Below, one piece after another: positions 7,379 to 17,771 of a DNA stretch of 64,000 nt; the stretch's first letter is position 1, and each line of letters opens with the position of its first letter. The notes below the pieces were generated by a model. It was not told where the DNA came from. It searched no databases and worked only from the letters and a program-made list of their open reading frames with translations. Position numbers and translations under genes: made by a program. The stretch is from Bacillus thuringiensis (GTDB taxonomy: Bacteria; Bacillota; Bacilli; Bacillales; Bacillaceae_G), in the NCBI RefSeq assembly GCF_001182785.1, contig NZ_CP012100.1, positions 124,001 through 188,000 of the forward strand. The letters are read 5' to 3'.

Positions 7379-9655
7379 CTATTTGTAATTACTAACTAAT
7401 AATTCAGGGAATAAATAGCGTAATACGTACATAGTTAGACGTCTAGATTTTCCTTTATACGGATATATATGCATGTACATTGATGGATTAAAGTTTGCCT
7501 CAATAATTCCATAAGCTTTTTTATTTGCTGCAGGAACTTCTGTATTTTCAATAATCAAATCTATACCACTAATATTAGCTCCAAGTGCAGATACTGCATC
7601 TACAGCTAGTTTCTTATAATCGTCGGGGATTTGATCTGTCACATCAATTGAATCTCCACCTGTACTGACATTAGAATTCTCTCGCAGGAATACAATTTCT
7701 CCACTTGTTGGAACTGAATTTTTCCGATACCCTTGAGCTTTAAGCATTAAGAGCTCCAATTCCCCTAATTGTATACTTTCTAGAGGTGTCCTATGGTCCA
7801 TTCCTCTTAATGAATCCAAATTTTTTTGAAGGACCAATTCTTCAATCGTATGTGTACCGTCCCCTACAACATTAGCTGGAATTCGTAATAAAACCGCATG
7901 AACTTTGTCATCTAGCACAAAAAATCGATATTCTGTTCCATAAACAAATTCTTCTATCAATACGGATGAGTCTTCTTTAAATGCTAATGTGAGTGCTTTT
8001 TGATAATCTTCGTAACTTGCTCCTTCTTCTTTAAAGATAGATATTCCTAAACCATAATTTGTTGTTTTTGGTTTTACAACAAAAGGCTTTCTTGCAAATA
8101 AATCATAGGAACGTAAAGCTTTTTCTATATCGTTAAATTCCTCGCCTATCGGCACACGAAATCCATGTTGTTGAAGAATTTTCTTTGTTACTGTTTTATT
8201 TTCCATAATTAACGGTGATATATAACTATCTTTACTAGTCATATTCCCATTCTTCACATATTCAACATGATTTCCTAGCTTTAGTCTTAAAAATTGATCT
8301 TGTCGATCTAAAACGTCTACTTGTATTCCTTGTTGAATAGCATCAAACATTAAAATTTGTGTAGATAACTCCATGTCAGTAAATCCTGATAGCTGATACG
8401 GTTTATCCCATGATTTTTTATAATTTTCTTTAGCGATACGGGAAGCTACCTGTCTTTGACTACTTTTTATAAACTCTTTATAAAGTCGTCCAGCTAAAGT
8501 CTTACTTGGGTCTGTTAGCATTTCTCTCAAGTTTACAAATAATGTATTCGAAACCGTAATGTCTAACAACTCTGTTACATGTTCCATCTCATCAACAATA
8601 CGCTCAGCATCTGTTTTAAATTGCGTATGTTCTAAAGGATGTTCAAGAGCCACTAAATTATTTTGAACATCACCGATTTTTACCCATTCATCATTATTAT
8701 CGTCTTGGTCAATCCAGAGCAAATAGATGAGAAAAAGGTGTAGAAATTCTGCTTGTTCATGGCTAATTCCATATGTTTCAAAAGGGTTTAAATCTAGGTT
8801 TCTTAATTCAATATAACGAATGCCCTGATTATTTAAATCTGAGACTTGAGGGCCACCCCTTAAACGGACAGATGCATAAAATTCTTTTTCCTCTAATAAA
8901 ACCCCTTTACTTACCAGCGTAGAAAGATCAGATATATAGTTTTGTAGACTACTATAGGATACTTGAACATCGTTTTCATTGCTATAACCATATTTACTAT
9001 TTCTAATGCTTCTTACGGCGTCATTTAAAGGATGTTTTTCAAAGAAATTCTTTTCACTACTAGGAGAAGCACCGAAAAAATACGTTATTAGCCATCGATA
9101 GTGTAAATAATTTCTTGTGACTTTCAAATAAATTTCTGTTTTAAATTGATGATAATCTTTTATTTCGGATTGTAATTCAAATAATTCTCGAATTACATCC
9201 TCGCCAAATTCAAAATTGAAATGAATACCACTAATCATTTGTTTTCGTCGGCCATAAGAATTAGATAAATATCGGCGATATAAAACATTTTCATGATTAT
9301 TAAGTTTCGCAATAATAATATCTTCTTCTTTTTCGGGCAACTGTGGTGGCATACTTAATGGCCAAAGCATTTCGTTAACGCCCATAGAACGATAGGAAAC
9401 ATCATGAATAGCTGCTAAATAATTAAATAAATCTTCTAGTGTCTCCGTAACTGGTGTAATTAATTCCATTTGTGTTTCAGAGAAATCTCGCTGAATATAA
9501 GGATGTTCATCTCTTACTGAAATACTTTTGGGATGTTCTGTTTTAGCTAAACTTCCTGATAGATCAACTCGTTGACTTTCTTTTTCAACGCCAAAACGTG
9601 CTTTTAATAAATATGGTTTAATACGGTCATTGTTTAACATTTTTTTCATTTCCAT
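7379..9655 (-). CDS. gshF: bifunctional glutamate-cysteine ligase / glutathione synthetase
   Basis: Makes glutathione in one polypeptide: gamma-glutamylcysteine from Glu and Cys (N-terminal GshA-type domain, about residues 10-440), then addition of Gly (C-terminal ATP-grasp domain, about 480-750). Visible motifs: Q-M-E-L-I-T-P near residue 63, Y-I-E-L-R-N-L-D-L-N-P for the ligase, V-V-K-P-K-T-T-N-Y-G-L-G-I for the ATP-grasp, and I-I-E-A-N-F-N-P-S at the metal site. About 758 residues, normal for GshF. The first possible start is 9676, but the ATG at 9655 has a G-run 8 bases upstream and is preferred. It lies beside glutathione-dependent formaldehyde genes, which supports the function. GshF is unusual in Bacillus, where bacillithiol is the main thiol. 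Confidence 0.95.
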   Translation of the reverse strand: MEMKKMLNNDRIKPYLLKARFGVEKESQRVDLSGSLAKTEHPKSISVRDEHPYIQRDFSETQMELITPVTETLEDLFNYLAAIHDVSYRSMGVNEMLWPLSMPPQLPEKEEDIIIAKLNNHENVLYRRYLSNSYGRRKQMISGIHFNFEFGEDVIRELFELQSEIKDYHQFKTEIYLKVTRNYLHYRWLITYFFGASPSSEKNFFEKHPLNDAVRSIRNSKYGYSNENDVQVSYSSLQNYISDLSTLVSKGVLLEEKEFYASVRLRGGPQVSDLNNQGIRYIELRNLDLNPFETYGISHEQAEFLHLFLIYLLWIDQDDNNDEWVKIGDVQNNLVALEHPLEHTQFKTDAERIVDEMEHVTELLDITVSNTLFVNLREMLTDPSKTLAGRLYKEFIKSSQRQVASRIAKENYKKSWDKPYQLSGFTDMELSTQILMFDAIQQGIQVDVLDRQDQFLRLKLGNHVEYVKNGNMTSKDSYISPLIMENKTVTKKILQQHGFRVPIGEEFNDIEKALRSYDLFARKPFVVKPKTTNYGLGISIFKEEGASYEDYQKALTLAFKEDSSVLIEEFVYGTEYRFFVLDDKVHAVLLRIPANVVGDGTHTIEELVLQKNLDSLRGMDHRTPLESIQLGELELLMLKAQGYRKNSVPTSGEIVFLRENSNVSTGGDSIDVTDQIPDDYKKLAVDAVSALGANISGIDLIIENTEVPAANKKAYGIIEANFNPSMYMHIYPYKGKSRRLTMYVLRYLFPELLVSNYK

Positions 9656-9726
9656 ATAAATGGTCCCCCCCATCAATTCATATATTTAATATGAAAATCG
9701 ACAAAATTATAGTCATTTTTTAAAAT

Positions 9727-9999
9727 TCAGCATTTGGATATTAATGGCCAAAGCATTTTATTCTTATCCACAGAAAGAAAAGACATTTCGTGAATAGCTG
9801 CTAAGTAATTAATCATGTCTTCTAATGTTTTAGTATTAAGCTGAATATATGATTTGGTATCTCTTATCGAAACGGATTTAGACGTTTCAGTTGAGCTTTT
9901 ACCCAAATCAACTTGTCGATTTCCCTTTTCAATCCCATAACGAGCTTTTAATAAGGATTGTTTAACACGGTAATTAAATAGCATTTTTTTAATACACAT
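9727..9999 (-). pseudogene. truncated N-terminal duplicate of gshF
   Basis: The 90-residue frame from ATG 9999 (GGGGAAGAG upstream) starts MCIKKMLFNYRVKQSLLKARYG and follows the first ~105 residues of gshF: L-L-K-A-R-Y-G-I-E-K, Q-V-D-L-G, S-V-S-I-R-D, T-L-E-D-M-I-N-Y-L-A-A-I-H-E, M-L-W-P-L. About a dozen residues that include the conserved Q-M-E-L-I-T-P are missing internally, and the frame stops just after W-P-L. It lies 71 bases upstream of gshF in the same orientation, so it is a decayed tandem duplicate. It cannot be catalytic; it may still be translated. Confidence 0.85.
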
Positions 10000-10060
10000 A
10001 AACTCTTCCCCCACTTTAATTGTTTTTACCAACGATAAAACACGACAAAATATAACAATC

Positions 10061-10094
10061 AAAAGTACCCACATCTCTACATGCGGATACTTTT
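10061..10094 (-). terminator. terminator of the adhC-fghA operon
   Basis: AAAAGTACCC / GGATACTTTT arms (one mismatch) with T-rich flanks, placed 28 bases past the fghA stop. It separates this operon from the gshF transcription unit. Confidence 0.65.
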
Positions 10095-10121
10095 GTTACT
10101 ATATTTTGCTGTAAATAAGAA

Positions 10122-12096
<1,975 letters not shown>

Positions 12097-12145
12097 TCAT
12101 TGTTTACACCACTAAGATTACACTTTATAATTTTAATTACAATAC

Positions 12146-12159
12146 TGACAAATTTGTCA
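12146..12159. promoter_or_regulatory. 14-bp perfect palindrome, candidate HxlR operator
   Basis: TGACAAATTTGTCA lies in the middle of the divergent promoter region between adhC (start 12075) and the HxlR-type gene (start 12196). Its dyad symmetry and position suit a dimeric winged-helix regulator controlling both genes. Binding is inferred. Confidence 0.5.
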
Positions 12160-12195
12160 CTATAAACATTTTCCGTGAGAGGAAGGTCAAAAATT

Positions 12196-12558
12196 ATGGT
12201 TATTCATTATAAGGATAAGGAATTTTTCACAGGAAAAGATTTAGCTTTATCTGTGATAGGAGGGCGTTGGAAAATAGCAATAATATGGTGTTTGTTACAG
12301 CGTTCACCTTTAAGATTAAGTGAAATACAAAAGAAGCTTCCTGATGTGAATCAACGCATGTTAATTAGACAATTAAGAGAGTTAGAAGAAGATAAAATAA
12401 TTACTAGATGTGTATATCCTATAGTACCTCCAAAGGTTGAGTATGAACTTAGTGAAGTAGGTCGTCGCCTAGAACACGTAGTAACTGCCATCTGTGATTG
12501 GGGAGATGATTTTAGTGAATTTGTAGAAATGGACGCTAATAAAGTACCGGCTGAATAA
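12196..12558 (+). CDS. HxlR-family transcriptional regulator
   Basis: From the ATG at 12196 (GAGAGGAAGG upstream; an earlier in-frame start at 12175 overlaps that site) the protein has 120 residues. The winged helix-turn-helix is plain: S-V-I-G-G-R-W-K (about 19-26), L-R-L-S-E-I-Q-K-K-L-P-D-V-N-Q-R-M-L recognition region, and the wing V-P-P-K-V-E-Y-E-L-S-E-V-G. HxlR proteins often sense formaldehyde or other electrophiles; the Bacillus subtilis prototype activates formaldehyde fixation. Three cysteines (I-W-C, T-R-C, A-I-C) could serve in sensing. Divergent position strongly suggests control of adhC-fghA. Confidence 0.88.
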   Translation: MVIHYKDKEFFTGKDLALSVIGGRWKIAIIWCLLQRSPLRLSEIQKKLPDVNQRMLIRQLRELEEDKIITRCVYPIVPPKVEYELSEVGRRLEHVVTAICDWGDDFSEFVEMDANKVPAE

Positions 12559-12613
12559 AACTTAATGCAATTTTAAGTAGATCTATAAAAGTTATGGGGG
12601 CAATGTATAAAAG

Positions 12614-12743
12614 CATGTCCATGAAACTTAGGTAATTAATCCTAAAAACAATGAAAATACGCTATTCTTTCTATAGAATTATAGAAAAGGATACGTGTTT
12701 TTTCATTTCAGGGGTATTTTGTTTTGTTAGCTTGATAGCGATG
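12614..12743. repeat. MITE-like element A with IS231-like ends
   Basis: About 130 bases bounded by inverted ends: left CATGTCCATGAAACTTAG and right TTAGCTTGATAGCGATG (reverse complement CATCGCTATCAAGCTAA). These resemble the IS231-type end CATGCCCATCAACTTAAG recalled from the literature. The interior folds on itself (AATGAAAA...TTTTCATT, TTTCTATA / TATAGAAA). No coding capacity. Related copies occur at about 22639, 23573 and 48470. Confidence 0.6.
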
Positions 12744-12764
12744 TGATGGTACCCCTTACATAGT

Positions 12765-12807
12765 AAAAAACAAAGCAATCGCAGAACACGATCGCTTTGT
12801 TTTTTTA
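12765..12807 (-). terminator. terminator of the ABC export operon
   Basis: AAAAAACAAAGC...GCTTTGTTTTTTT stem with ATCG/CGAT interior; overlaps the stop codon of the permease gene by a few bases. Confidence 0.8.
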
Positions 12808-13959
12808 TTCATATCGTAGTGCTTGAATTGGATCCAGCTTCGATGCTTTATTCGCTGGAAATACACCGAATATTACTCCAACTAATAAAGAGAAAACAAA
12901 TGATAACAGCATAACGGGTATGGAATACGCGATTGTTGTACCTGTAGCTAGCGAAAATATTTGAGCACTAATTACTCCAATCCCTATTCCAATTATTCCA
13001 CCGAATGAACTTAATACAACTGCTTCAATAAGGAATTGAAGCAGTATGTTTTTACGCTTTGCTCCAATTGCTTTTCTAATGCCTATTTCTTTCGTACGTT
13101 CTGAAACTGATACGAGCATAATATTCATGATGCCAATCCCGCCTACGATAAGAGAGATTGCTGCACTTCCGCCTAGCATTAATGTCATCGTATCATTGAC
13201 AGATGATGCTGTCTCCATTAAATCTTTTGGACTTGAAACGCTATAACTATCTGTATCACCTAAGATGGAATTCATCGTTCTTTCAATGTGGCTCGATATG
13301 AAATTAATCATTTCTTCATTTTCTACCTTTACATATGTTGTCCCAACATTCGTAGTAGCAGCTAAACGCTGTCCGGTGCTAAGCGGAACAATAATCGTAC
13401 TATCTCCGCTTGTTCCTAATGAACTTCCCACTGATTCAAGAACTCCAACAACTTTATAAGACGTTCCGTTTACCTTTACCGATTTACCGACCGGGTCTCC
13501 TAAGCCGAATAATGTTTGTGCTGTGCTTGCACCAAGTACAGCAATTTTCGAATGATTCCCCTGATCTAAGTCTGCAATGAAGCGTCCTGATTGCAGCTTT
13601 AAATCACGGACATCTAAATAAGAAGAAGTTGTTCCAATCATTGACACTTGTGTATTCGTTTTTTCATGTTTCACTGTTACTCTTCCTGATACTGTTGGTG
13701 CAATATCTTTAATACCGTTAATATCTTGAATTTGTTTTGCGTCATTTTCTTTAAATGTAGCATCTGAATCCGTAATCGATACCGTTAATACATTTGTACC
13801 TAAGTTGCCAATTTGATCTTGTACCTCTTTTGTCGATCCTTGTCCTATCGCAACCATGACTATAACAGAGGATACACCGATAATAATTCCAAGCATCGTT
13901 AAAAATGCTCGAATTTTATTTGCCTTAATGCTTTTCAGTGCCATTTTGAGTGTTTGCAA
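12805..13959 (-). CDS. ABC transporter permease, MacB/YknZ type
   Basis: Permease of a tripartite-style exporter. One N-terminal transmembrane helix (residues about 18-40, M-L-G-I-I-I-G-V), a large extracytoplasmic MacB-type domain (about 45-260) and three C-terminal helices forming an FtsX domain (S-E-R-T-K-E-I-G-I-R-K-A-I-G-A coupling motif at about 290). An open frame extends to 14031, but the TTG at 13959 has GGAGGTG six bases upstream and gives a family-typical start ([14 protein letters not shown]) and 384 residues; it overlaps the ATPase gene by 35 bases. Third cistron after the adaptor and ATPase; resembles YknZ, part of a toxin-resistance exporter in B. subtilis. Confidence 0.88.
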   Translation of the reverse strand: MQTLKMALKSIKANKIRAFLTMLGIIIGVSSVIVMVAIGQGSTKEVQDQIGNLGTNVLTVSITDSDATFKENDAKQIQDINGIKDIAPTVSGRVTVKHEKTNTQVSMIGTTSSYLDVRDLKLQSGRFIADLDQGNHSKIAVLGASTAQTLFGLGDPVGKSVKVNGTSYKVVGVLESVGSSLGTSGDSTIIVPLSTGQRLAATTNVGTTYVKVENEEMINFISSHIERTMNSILGDTDSYSVSSPKDLMETASSVNDTMTLMLGGSAAISLIVGGIGIMNIMLVSVSERTKEIGIRKAIGAKRKNILLQFLIEAVVLSSFGGIIGIGIGVISAQIFSLATGTTIAYSIPVMLLSFVFSLLVGVIFGVFPANKASKLDPIQALRYE

Positions 13960-14647
13960 ACCATTCACCTCCATTCTCATAGAGCTGTCCATCGTGAATC
14001 CGAACGACGCGGCTTGCTTTCTTTGCAACATCTAAATCATGTGTAATAAGAATAATGGTATGCCCTTGCTCATTTAATGCATTCATAATTCCTAATATTT
14101 CTTTACTCGTTTTACTATCAAGTGCTCCAGTCGGCTCATCTGCTAGTAGAATAGGAGGATGTCCAGCCAACGCACGTGCTATTGCGACACGTTGCTGTTG
14201 CCCACCGGACAATTGAGAAGGCAAATGGTTCCCTCTATCTGCCAACCCTACTTTTCGTAATGCTTCTAATGCCGTTTCTCTTCTTTCTCCTGCTTTCATG
14301 CCCCGATAAATAAGTGGAAGCTCGACATTCTCAACTGCTGTAAGTTTCGCTATCAGGTTGAAATTTTGAAATATAAAACCTATCTTTTCATTTCGAATCG
14401 TCGCAAGCTCAGAGCTTTTCATTTTCCCTATCTCTTCATTATCTAGCAAGTATTCAACTGAATCCGGTCGATCTAAGCATCCGATCATGTTCATAAATGT
14501 TGATTTCCCAGAGCCTGATGGTCCTATGATAGAGATAAAATCGCCCTTTTGAATATCGAGAGAAATACTTTTTAGAGCCACTACTGTTTCGCCGCCAAGT
14601 TCGTAAACTTTCTTCATGTTCTTTATTTGAATAATTGGCTCTACCAT
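13925..14647 (-). CDS. ABC transporter ATPase, MacB/YknY (LolD) type
   Basis: Nucleotide-binding subunit of 240 residues from ATG 14647, which has AAGGAGGG upstream; a longer frame to 14746 would run through the end of the adaptor gene. All ATPase motifs are visible: Walker [11 protein letters not shown]-loop F-Q-N-F-N-L-I, signature [12 protein letters not shown], Walker [13 protein letters not shown] and H-loop I-T-H-D. It should energise export by the adjacent permease. Four bases separate its start from the adaptor stop. Confidence 0.95.
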   Translation of the reverse strand: MVEPIIQIKNMKKVYELGGETVVALKSISLDIQKGDFISIIGPSGSGKSTFMNMIGCLDRPDSVEYLLDNEEIGKMKSSELATIRNEKIGFIFQNFNLIAKLTAVENVELPLIYRGMKAGERRETALEALRKVGLADRGNHLPSQLSGGQQQRVAIARALAGHPPILLADEPTGALDSKTSKEILGIMNALNEQGHTIILITHDLDVAKKASRVVRIHDGQLYENGGEWFANTQNGTEKH

Positions 14648-14651
14648 AACA

Positions 14652-15893
14652 TTAACGCCCTCCTTGTCCGCCGCCAGCTGGAGCTCCGCCGTTAGATCTT
14701 CCTCCAAACTCACCACCAGGTCTTCCTTGTAAATTGCCGCCACCAAATCCTCCTTGAGAGTTTCCGCCAGGCATCATCATAGGTCCTTGAGAAGAATTCC
14801 CTTTAGATTGAACTCTCGGTATTTGCACCGTATCTCCTTTTGCTAACCCTTTTGTAATTTCTACATGCGTATCATTTGAAATACCAGTTTCTACTGTCAC
14901 TTTTTTTGTTGACTGCGCTACATCGTCTGAAGATGTAGGAACTAGTACATATTTTTCATTTCCGTTTGTATGCACCGCTTCTACTGGGACGTATAATGCG
15001 CTTTCTTTACTTTCTATTGAGATACTTGCTTCTGTTGACATACCAATCTTCATATTTTTCGGATTTTCAATTTGTACAGTTACGTCAAATGTAGAAACGC
15101 CTTTGTCTGCTGTTCCTTTTGTTGCTACACTTATTACCTTTCCGCTGAATGTTTCATCTCCGAATGCACTTGCTGTTATTTTTACCGCTTGACCTTCTTT
15201 TACTTTCGGTACATCTAATTCATCAACACTAATCGTTGTTTGCAAAGCGTTGTAGTTTGTTATGTGTGCAATTGGATCCGCAACCTGTACAGAATCACCG
15301 CTTGTAACAGAAAGGCTTGTAATTGTCCCCGTTACTGGGGCTTGCAAAATACTTCCATCTGTAAAGGTTACAAGTGTTGCACCTGCCTCTACAACATCAC
15401 CTTCTTTTACACTGACACTATCGGCTGTCAAACCACTCCCGCCACTTGATTTATCTGAATTTGCACTATTGTTCCCTCTCGTTACAGGTGATGTATATCC
15501 ATCTGCATCCTTCATACGAAGAAGAATTGTTCCCTGTGACGCTTTGCCGCCTTTTTTCACACTAACTGATTGAATTTCCCCGTCATATGGAGCCGTAACG
15601 ACAGCACCATTTTTAAAGGTTACAAGCGTGTCACCTTTTTTCACTGTATCTCCAGCCGCTACACTTATAGTATCAACAATAAGAATTGTATCTTTCACTG
15701 TTACATCTTGATCTGTATTTGCTGTAACCGAACCCGAACCACTAACTGCTACCTCCAGTTTTCCTTGTTGTACTGTCGTTGTTTGAGAAGCTGCCACAAC
15801 ACCTTGTGTTTTATCTGTTTTATGTAAAAAGAACCAAGCGCTCGCTCCTCCTATTACAATAATAATGGTTGAAATAATAATCCACTTTTTCAA
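14652..15893 (-). CDS. membrane fusion/adaptor protein, MacA/YknX (HlyD) type
   Basis: From TTG 15893 (GAGGGG nine bases upstream) the protein has about 413 residues. N-terminal membrane anchor (about 3-22), then beta-barrel and two lipoyl-like half-hairpins with repeated wording: S-V-A-A-G-D-T-V-K-K-G-D-T-L-V-T-F and S-V-K-E-G-D-V-V-E-A-G-A-T-L-V-T-F. The helical hairpin of Gram-negative MacA is replaced by a Ser/Asn-rich linker. The last ~45 residues are a low-complexity Gly/Gln/Arg/Pro tail. In Gram-positives such adaptors sit outside the membrane and work with the ATPase/permease pair encoded just downstream. A longer start at 15965 overlaps the preceding small gene. Confidence 0.9.
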   Translation of the reverse strand: MKKWIIISTIIIVIGGASAWFFLHKTDKTQGVVAASQTTTVQQGKLEVAVSGSGSVTANTDQDVTVKDTILIVDTISVAAGDTVKKGDTLVTFKNGAVVTAPYDGEIQSVSVKKGGKASQGTILLRMKDADGYTSPVTRGNNSANSDKSSGGSGLTADSVSVKEGDVVEAGATLVTFTDGSILQAPVTGTITSLSVTSGDSVQVADPIAHITNYNALQTTISVDELDVPKVKEGQAVKITASAFGDETFSGKVISVATKGTADKGVSTFDVTVQIENPKNMKIGMSTEASISIESKESALYVPVEAVHTNGNEKYVLVPTSSDDVAQSTKKVTVETGISNDTHVEITKGLAKGDTVQIPRVQSKGNSSQGPMMMPGGNSQGGFGGGNLQGRPGGEFGGRSNGGAPAGGGQGGR

Positions 15894-15909
15894 ATCTCTG
15901 TTCCCCTCT

Positions 15910-16128
15910 CTATTGCCCTGTTTGTCCTGATTGTTCTTGATTCGGCTGGAATTGACCGTTACCATTACCTGGGAACATCTTATCGCGCCCTCTTGAGCCC
16001 ATCTCTGAAAAGTCCGGACTTTTACTCTGTTTATAAGCTACATAACCTACTCCGATAGCTGCACACGTACTAATCCCCAAGTTTACTATGAGTAAAATTT
16101 GTATTAACTTTTGTTTCGTTTGTTCCAT
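15910..16128 (-). CDS. small single-pass membrane protein, first gene of export operon
   Basis: 72 residues: short Lys/Gln start, one transmembrane helix (about 9-31), then a polar, Gly/Asn/Gln-rich exterior tail (G-N-G-N-G-Q-F-Q-P-N-Q-E-Q) similar in composition to the tails of the neighbouring adaptor and of the ykcB-like protein. It ends 16 bases before the adaptor start, so it leads a four-gene operon. Position corresponds to YknW of B. subtilis, but it is much shorter and not clearly homologous. Function unknown; perhaps a small accessory subunit. Confidence 0.7.
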   Translation of the reverse strand: MEQTKQKLIQILLIVNLGISTCAAIGVGYVAYKQSKSPDFSEMGSRGRDKMFPGNGNGQFQPNQEQSGQTGQ

Positions 16129-16310
16129 TTTTTATTCCACCTCGTATATGTTTTTGGTAAACCTATTGTGACTTTCGTTCCTTAACTTTTTCTTAAAAAT
16201 TCAACCTTACTTATAGGTTCCTTTACGAATATTCCATTTTGTAACAAAAAAGTTTGTAACCACAAAAAATTATACAGTTTAGACAAGAAATAACTTCCTC
16301 AATAAATTAG

Positions 16311-16331
16311 AGGGGTTTATTTCTAACCCCA
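16311..16331 (-). terminator. possible terminator after gtrA
   Basis: GGGGTT / AACCCC arms with a 7-base loop, about 50 bases past the gtrA stop on the minus strand. The following tract is T-rich but interrupted, so support is moderate. Confidence 0.4.
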
Positions 16332-16383
16332 TATTTTATACCGCTATAAAAATGTCAAACAATTCATTTCATTACATCGTATT

Positions 16384-16797
16384 TTAATTCACTTCATTAG
16401 TGTGAGAAGTATGAAACACCCAATATCTCGATCCTACATAGTTTATTAAGCTACCAATTAAAGTTGCAATCACTTTAGAAACAATCAAAGACTGCTCCAA
16501 AGTATCATACATACTTCTTAGTATTAGAGATACTACAATAAGACTTAAAAGATTAATAAAAATGAATTTAGATGCTTCTACTACAACTCGACTTCTCTCT
16601 TGTTTAAATGTCCAAACCCTATTCAGTAAGTAACTGTTAGCTACACCACAACAATAGGAGATTGATTGCGCCAATAACATGGGCACGTCCCCAATGACAA
16701 GTAATGAAAAGATTACTATATCTATGCCTGTATTCAGTATACCTACTATTAAAAACTTAAAAATTCGTATTAAATCTTTATTCATACGCTGGCTCAT
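16384..16797 (-). CDS. GtrA-family membrane protein
   Basis: 137 residues with four predicted transmembrane helices. Conserved GtrA features: F-K-F-L-I-V-G-I-L-N-T-G-I-D near the start, N-S-Y-L-L-N-R-V-W-T-F in the middle, and S-R-Y-W-V-F at the end. GtrA proteins are thought to help flip polyprenyl-phosphate-linked sugars. The start overlaps the end of the glycosyltransferase gene by 20 bases (an alternative ATG lies four codons in), showing coupling. Third gene of the ykcB-ykcC-gtrA unit. Confidence 0.88.
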   Translation of the reverse strand: MSQRMNKDLIRIFKFLIVGILNTGIDIVIFSLLVIGDVPMLLAQSISYCCGVANSYLLNRVWTFKQERSRVVVEASKFIFINLLSLIVVSLILRSMYDTLEQSLIVSKVIATLIGSLINYVGSRYWVFHTSHTNEVN

Positions 16798-17758
16798 GTT
16801 TGATGGCTAATTTTTCATTTTCCGGTTCCCCATAAAATTCTCGAACAATATATAGAGGGCGCCCTTTTGTTTCATCATATATTCGCCCAATATACTCACC
16901 AATAACACCTAACATAAATAGCATAAAGCCATTAAAAATTAACATAATACTAATGATAGAAGGCCACCCTTTCATGGTTGCTTCAGTAAATAAAGTAAGG
17001 TATAGCACGTATATAAAGTATAGAAAGCCTGAGCTAGAAAGCAGTAAACCCGAATAAATTGCTAATTTTAAAGGTTTATAAGAGAAAGACAGAATCCCAT
17101 CTAGGCATAGCTTAACCATTCGTTTAAGGGGATACTTAGTTTCACCTGCTACTCTTTCATCTCGAACATATTCAATTGCTATTTGACGAAATCCAATCCA
17201 ACTAACTAATCCTCTAACAAATCTATTATTTTCGTTTATCTTTCTCATTTCTTTACATACCTTTTGATCCATAAGGCGAAAATCTCCCGTATCTACTGGT
17301 ATATCAATATCTGTGGAAGCGCGAAGCACGCGATAAAACGTGCTTGCTGACCATTTTTTAAACCATGTTTCACCCTTACGTTTCATTCGTTTTGCGTAGA
17401 CTACTTCATACCCCTCTTTCCATTTTTCAATCATTTGTAGAATTAGCTCTGGTGGGTCTTGCAAATCAGCATCAATAATGATAACTGCATCCCCATTTGC
17501 ATAATCCATACCAGCTGTAATTGCAATTTGGTGACCAAAATTCCGTGAAAAATCGATAAGTTTCACTGTCTTATCACCTATCATAAATTGCTTTATAATA
17601 TCCGCACATTTGTCCTGGCTTCCATCGTTAATAAATAGTAATTCATACGTACCATTTGCATCTTTCATGACCCTTTTCAGTCTTCGATACGTTTCTTCAA
17701 TAACAGCTTCTTCGTTATACATGGGGATGATTATTGAATAACATATATTGTTTCCCAC
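16778..17758 (-). CDS. ykcC: polyprenyl-phosphate glycosyltransferase, GT2 (GtrB/YkcC type)
   Basis: About 326 residues from GTG 17758; the first GTG at 17767 abuts the AAAGGAG site and is too close. The GT2 catalytic domain fills about 8-230: I-I-I-P-M-Y-N-E-E, F-I-N-D-G-S-Q-D, D-F-S-R-N-F-G-H-Q, I-D-A-D-L-Q-D-P-P-E (nucleotide-metal DxD site), and G-D-F-R-L-M. Two C-terminal membrane helices (about 230-295) complete the DPM1/GtrB layout. It should charge undecaprenyl phosphate with a sugar at the inner face, to be flipped by GtrA and used by the ArnT-like enzyme encoded just upstream. Confidence 0.92.
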   Translation of the reverse strand: MGNNICYSIIIPMYNEEAVIEETYRRLKRVMKDANGTYELLFINDGSQDKCADIIKQFMIGDKTVKLIDFSRNFGHQIAITAGMDYANGDAVIIIDADLQDPPELILQMIEKWKEGYEVVYAKRMKRKGETWFKKWSASTFYRVLRASTDIDIPVDTGDFRLMDQKVCKEMRKINENNRFVRGLVSWIGFRQIAIEYVRDERVAGETKYPLKRMVKLCLDGILSFSYKPLKLAIYSGLLLSSSGFLYFIYVLYLTLFTEATMKGWPSIISIMLIFNGFMLFMLGVIGEYIGRIYDETKGRPLYIVREFYGEPENEKLAIKHEPAYE

Positions 17759-17771
17759 TCTAACCACTCCT

